A stretch of 64,000 nt of DNA, from contig CABYLY010000005.1 in the NCBI GenBank assembly GCA_902519945.1, positions 1 to 64,000 on the forward strand, given 5' to 3'. The position numbers were made by a program, and so were the translations under genes. Positions within the stretch are counted from its first letter, which is position 1. The number at the start of each line of letters is the position of its first letter. Below the pieces are notes generated by a model. That model had not been told where the DNA came from. It did no database searches and saw only the letters and a program-made list of their open reading frames with translations. Shown here piece after piece: positions 63,288-64,000 of this stretch. Origin of the DNA: an uncultured Pelagibacteraceae bacterium (GTDB taxonomy: Bacteria; Pseudomonadota; Alphaproteobacteria; Pelagibacterales; Pelagibacteraceae).

Positions 63288-64000
63288 ATGAATGAACTGA
63301 CAACAGACCTAAAATCGCTTCATGAGGCAACTCTAAATAACCTCAAAAGCTCAAAAGCAAATAATACTTTAAGAGCATATAAGTCAGACTTTAAAGATTT
63401 TGGGGCTTTTTGTGCAAAGCATAGTTTGAATTCTTTACCATCGGAGCCAAAAATAGTTTCATTATACCTTACACACCTTTCTAAAAATTCGAAAATAAGT
63501 ACTTTAAGAAGACGTTTAGTGTCGATAAGCATGGTTCATAAACTAAAAGGGCATTATTTAGACACCAAGCATCCAATCATTGTTGAAAACTTAATGGGAA
63601 TAAGAAGGGTAAAAGGAAGCATTCAAAAAGGTAAAAAACCTATATTAATCAGTCATTTAAAATCTATAATTAATGTAATAGATCACCAAAAAATTGAGGA
63701 TATTAAGAAATTTAGAGACAAGTCAATCATCTTAATTGGTTTTGGAGGTGGATTTCGACGAACTGAGCTTATTTCAATTGATCATGAAGATTTAGAATTT
63801 GTACCTGAGGGTCTTAAAATCAACATTAGAAGATCAAAAACCGATCAATTTGGTGAAGGAATGATCAAAGGACTACCCTACTTTAACAATGAAAACTATT
63901 GTCCTGTATTTAATCTTAAAAAGTGGCTAGAAATTTCTAAAATTAAATCTGGACCTATTTTTAGAAGATTTTCTAAAGGTTTATCTCTAACAGAAAAAAG
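63288..64000 (+). CDS. Tyrosine recombinase / integrase (3' end outside window)
   Basis: The frame opens with ATG at 63288 and is still open at base 64000, giving 237 residues. N-terminal SAM-like core-binding domain (KANNTLRAYKSDFKDFGAFC, then STLRRRLVSISMVHK) and start of the catalytic domain: Arg I in GFGGGFRRTELISIDHEDL (Arg157) and the catalytic Lys in NIRRSKTDQFGEG. The HxxR and Tyr motifs would lie beyond the window. XerC/D-like phage-type integrase; marks the edge of an accessory region. Confidence 0.9.
   Translation, partial: MNELTTDLKSLHEATLNNLKSSKANNTLRAYKSDFKDFGAFCAKHSLNSLPSEPKIVSLYLTHLSKNSKISTLRRRLVSISMVHKLKGHYLDTKHPIIVENLMGIRRVKGSIQKGKKPILISHLKSIINVIDHQKIEDIKKFRDKSIILIGFGGGFRRTELISIDHEDLEFVPEGLKINIRRSKTDQFGEGMIKGLPYFNNENYCPVFNLKKWLEISKIKSGPIFRRFSKGLSLTEK

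Overview
The window looks like a stretch of a SAR11 (Candidatus Pelagibacter-type) alphaproteobacterial chromosome. The DNA is very AT-rich. Genes are packed with 1-30 bp gaps or short overlaps (TAATG, ATGA), and proteins are rich in Lys, Asn and Ile. The order of housekeeping genes is typical of alphaproteobacteria (dgt-argS-nagZ-scpAB-tatABC-serS-yajC-secDF; mltB-rlpA-dacC-tmk-holB-metG-tatD). No database search was possible, so the taxonomic call is inference from gene content, order and composition.

Region by region. 1-7.1 kb: the end of a phosphate-uptake operon (pstA partial, pstB, phoU, phoB), then sixA and a polyphosphate pair (ppk, ppx). 7.2-9.3 kb: a Lys-rich small protein with a perfect hairpin behind it, and an arsenate operon (small membrane protein, arsC, aquaporin, Nudix). 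9.4-11.7 kb: a divergent pair, the proteasome-like peptidase Anbu and a circularly permuted ATP-grasp protein. 11.7-15.8 kb: a zinc module (DUF3147-like membrane protein, zur, znuB, znuC, znuA, a DsrE-like protein) with two copies of one Zur-like palindrome and a decayed znuA tail. 15.8-37.5 kb: Ldh2-type oxidoreductase, xthA, erpA, then the division/secretion/translation block, uvrA, ssb-gyrA-coaD-cyclophilin-tgt. 37.6-54.8 kb: four tRNAs (Lys, Ser, Pro, Glu), an M48 protease, recG, sdhE, the murein/tmk/holB/metG block, gpx, nhaA, an NDUFS4-like subunit, an SbmA/BacA-like transporter and glpX. 54.8-60.3 kb: a sugar-transfer cluster (four glycosyltransferases, a GIY-YIG protein, a fused nucleotidyltransferase-phosphatase). 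60.3-62 kb: two transporters. 62-64 kb: an accessory-looking edge with two GC-rich structured blocks, an MGMT-type protein, a 57-residue membrane protein and a tyrosine integrase cut by the window end.

How the parts fit: the left end handles phosphate scarcity (uptake, PhoB control, polyphosphate storage) and its toxic analogue arsenate. The zinc module controls uptake through Zur, and two enzymes elsewhere in the window (Tgt and the GmhB-like domain) have lost expected zinc ligands, which fits economy in zinc use. The middle is core growth machinery. The right end is envelope sugar assembly and a probable integration hot spot.

The strongest leads are the second Zur box in front of the DsrE gene, the GC-rich structured block at about 62.81-62.93 kb, the reduced Anbu/ATP-grasp pair, and the broken zinc site in Tgt. 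I saw no CRISPR array, no transposase and no riboswitch I can name.
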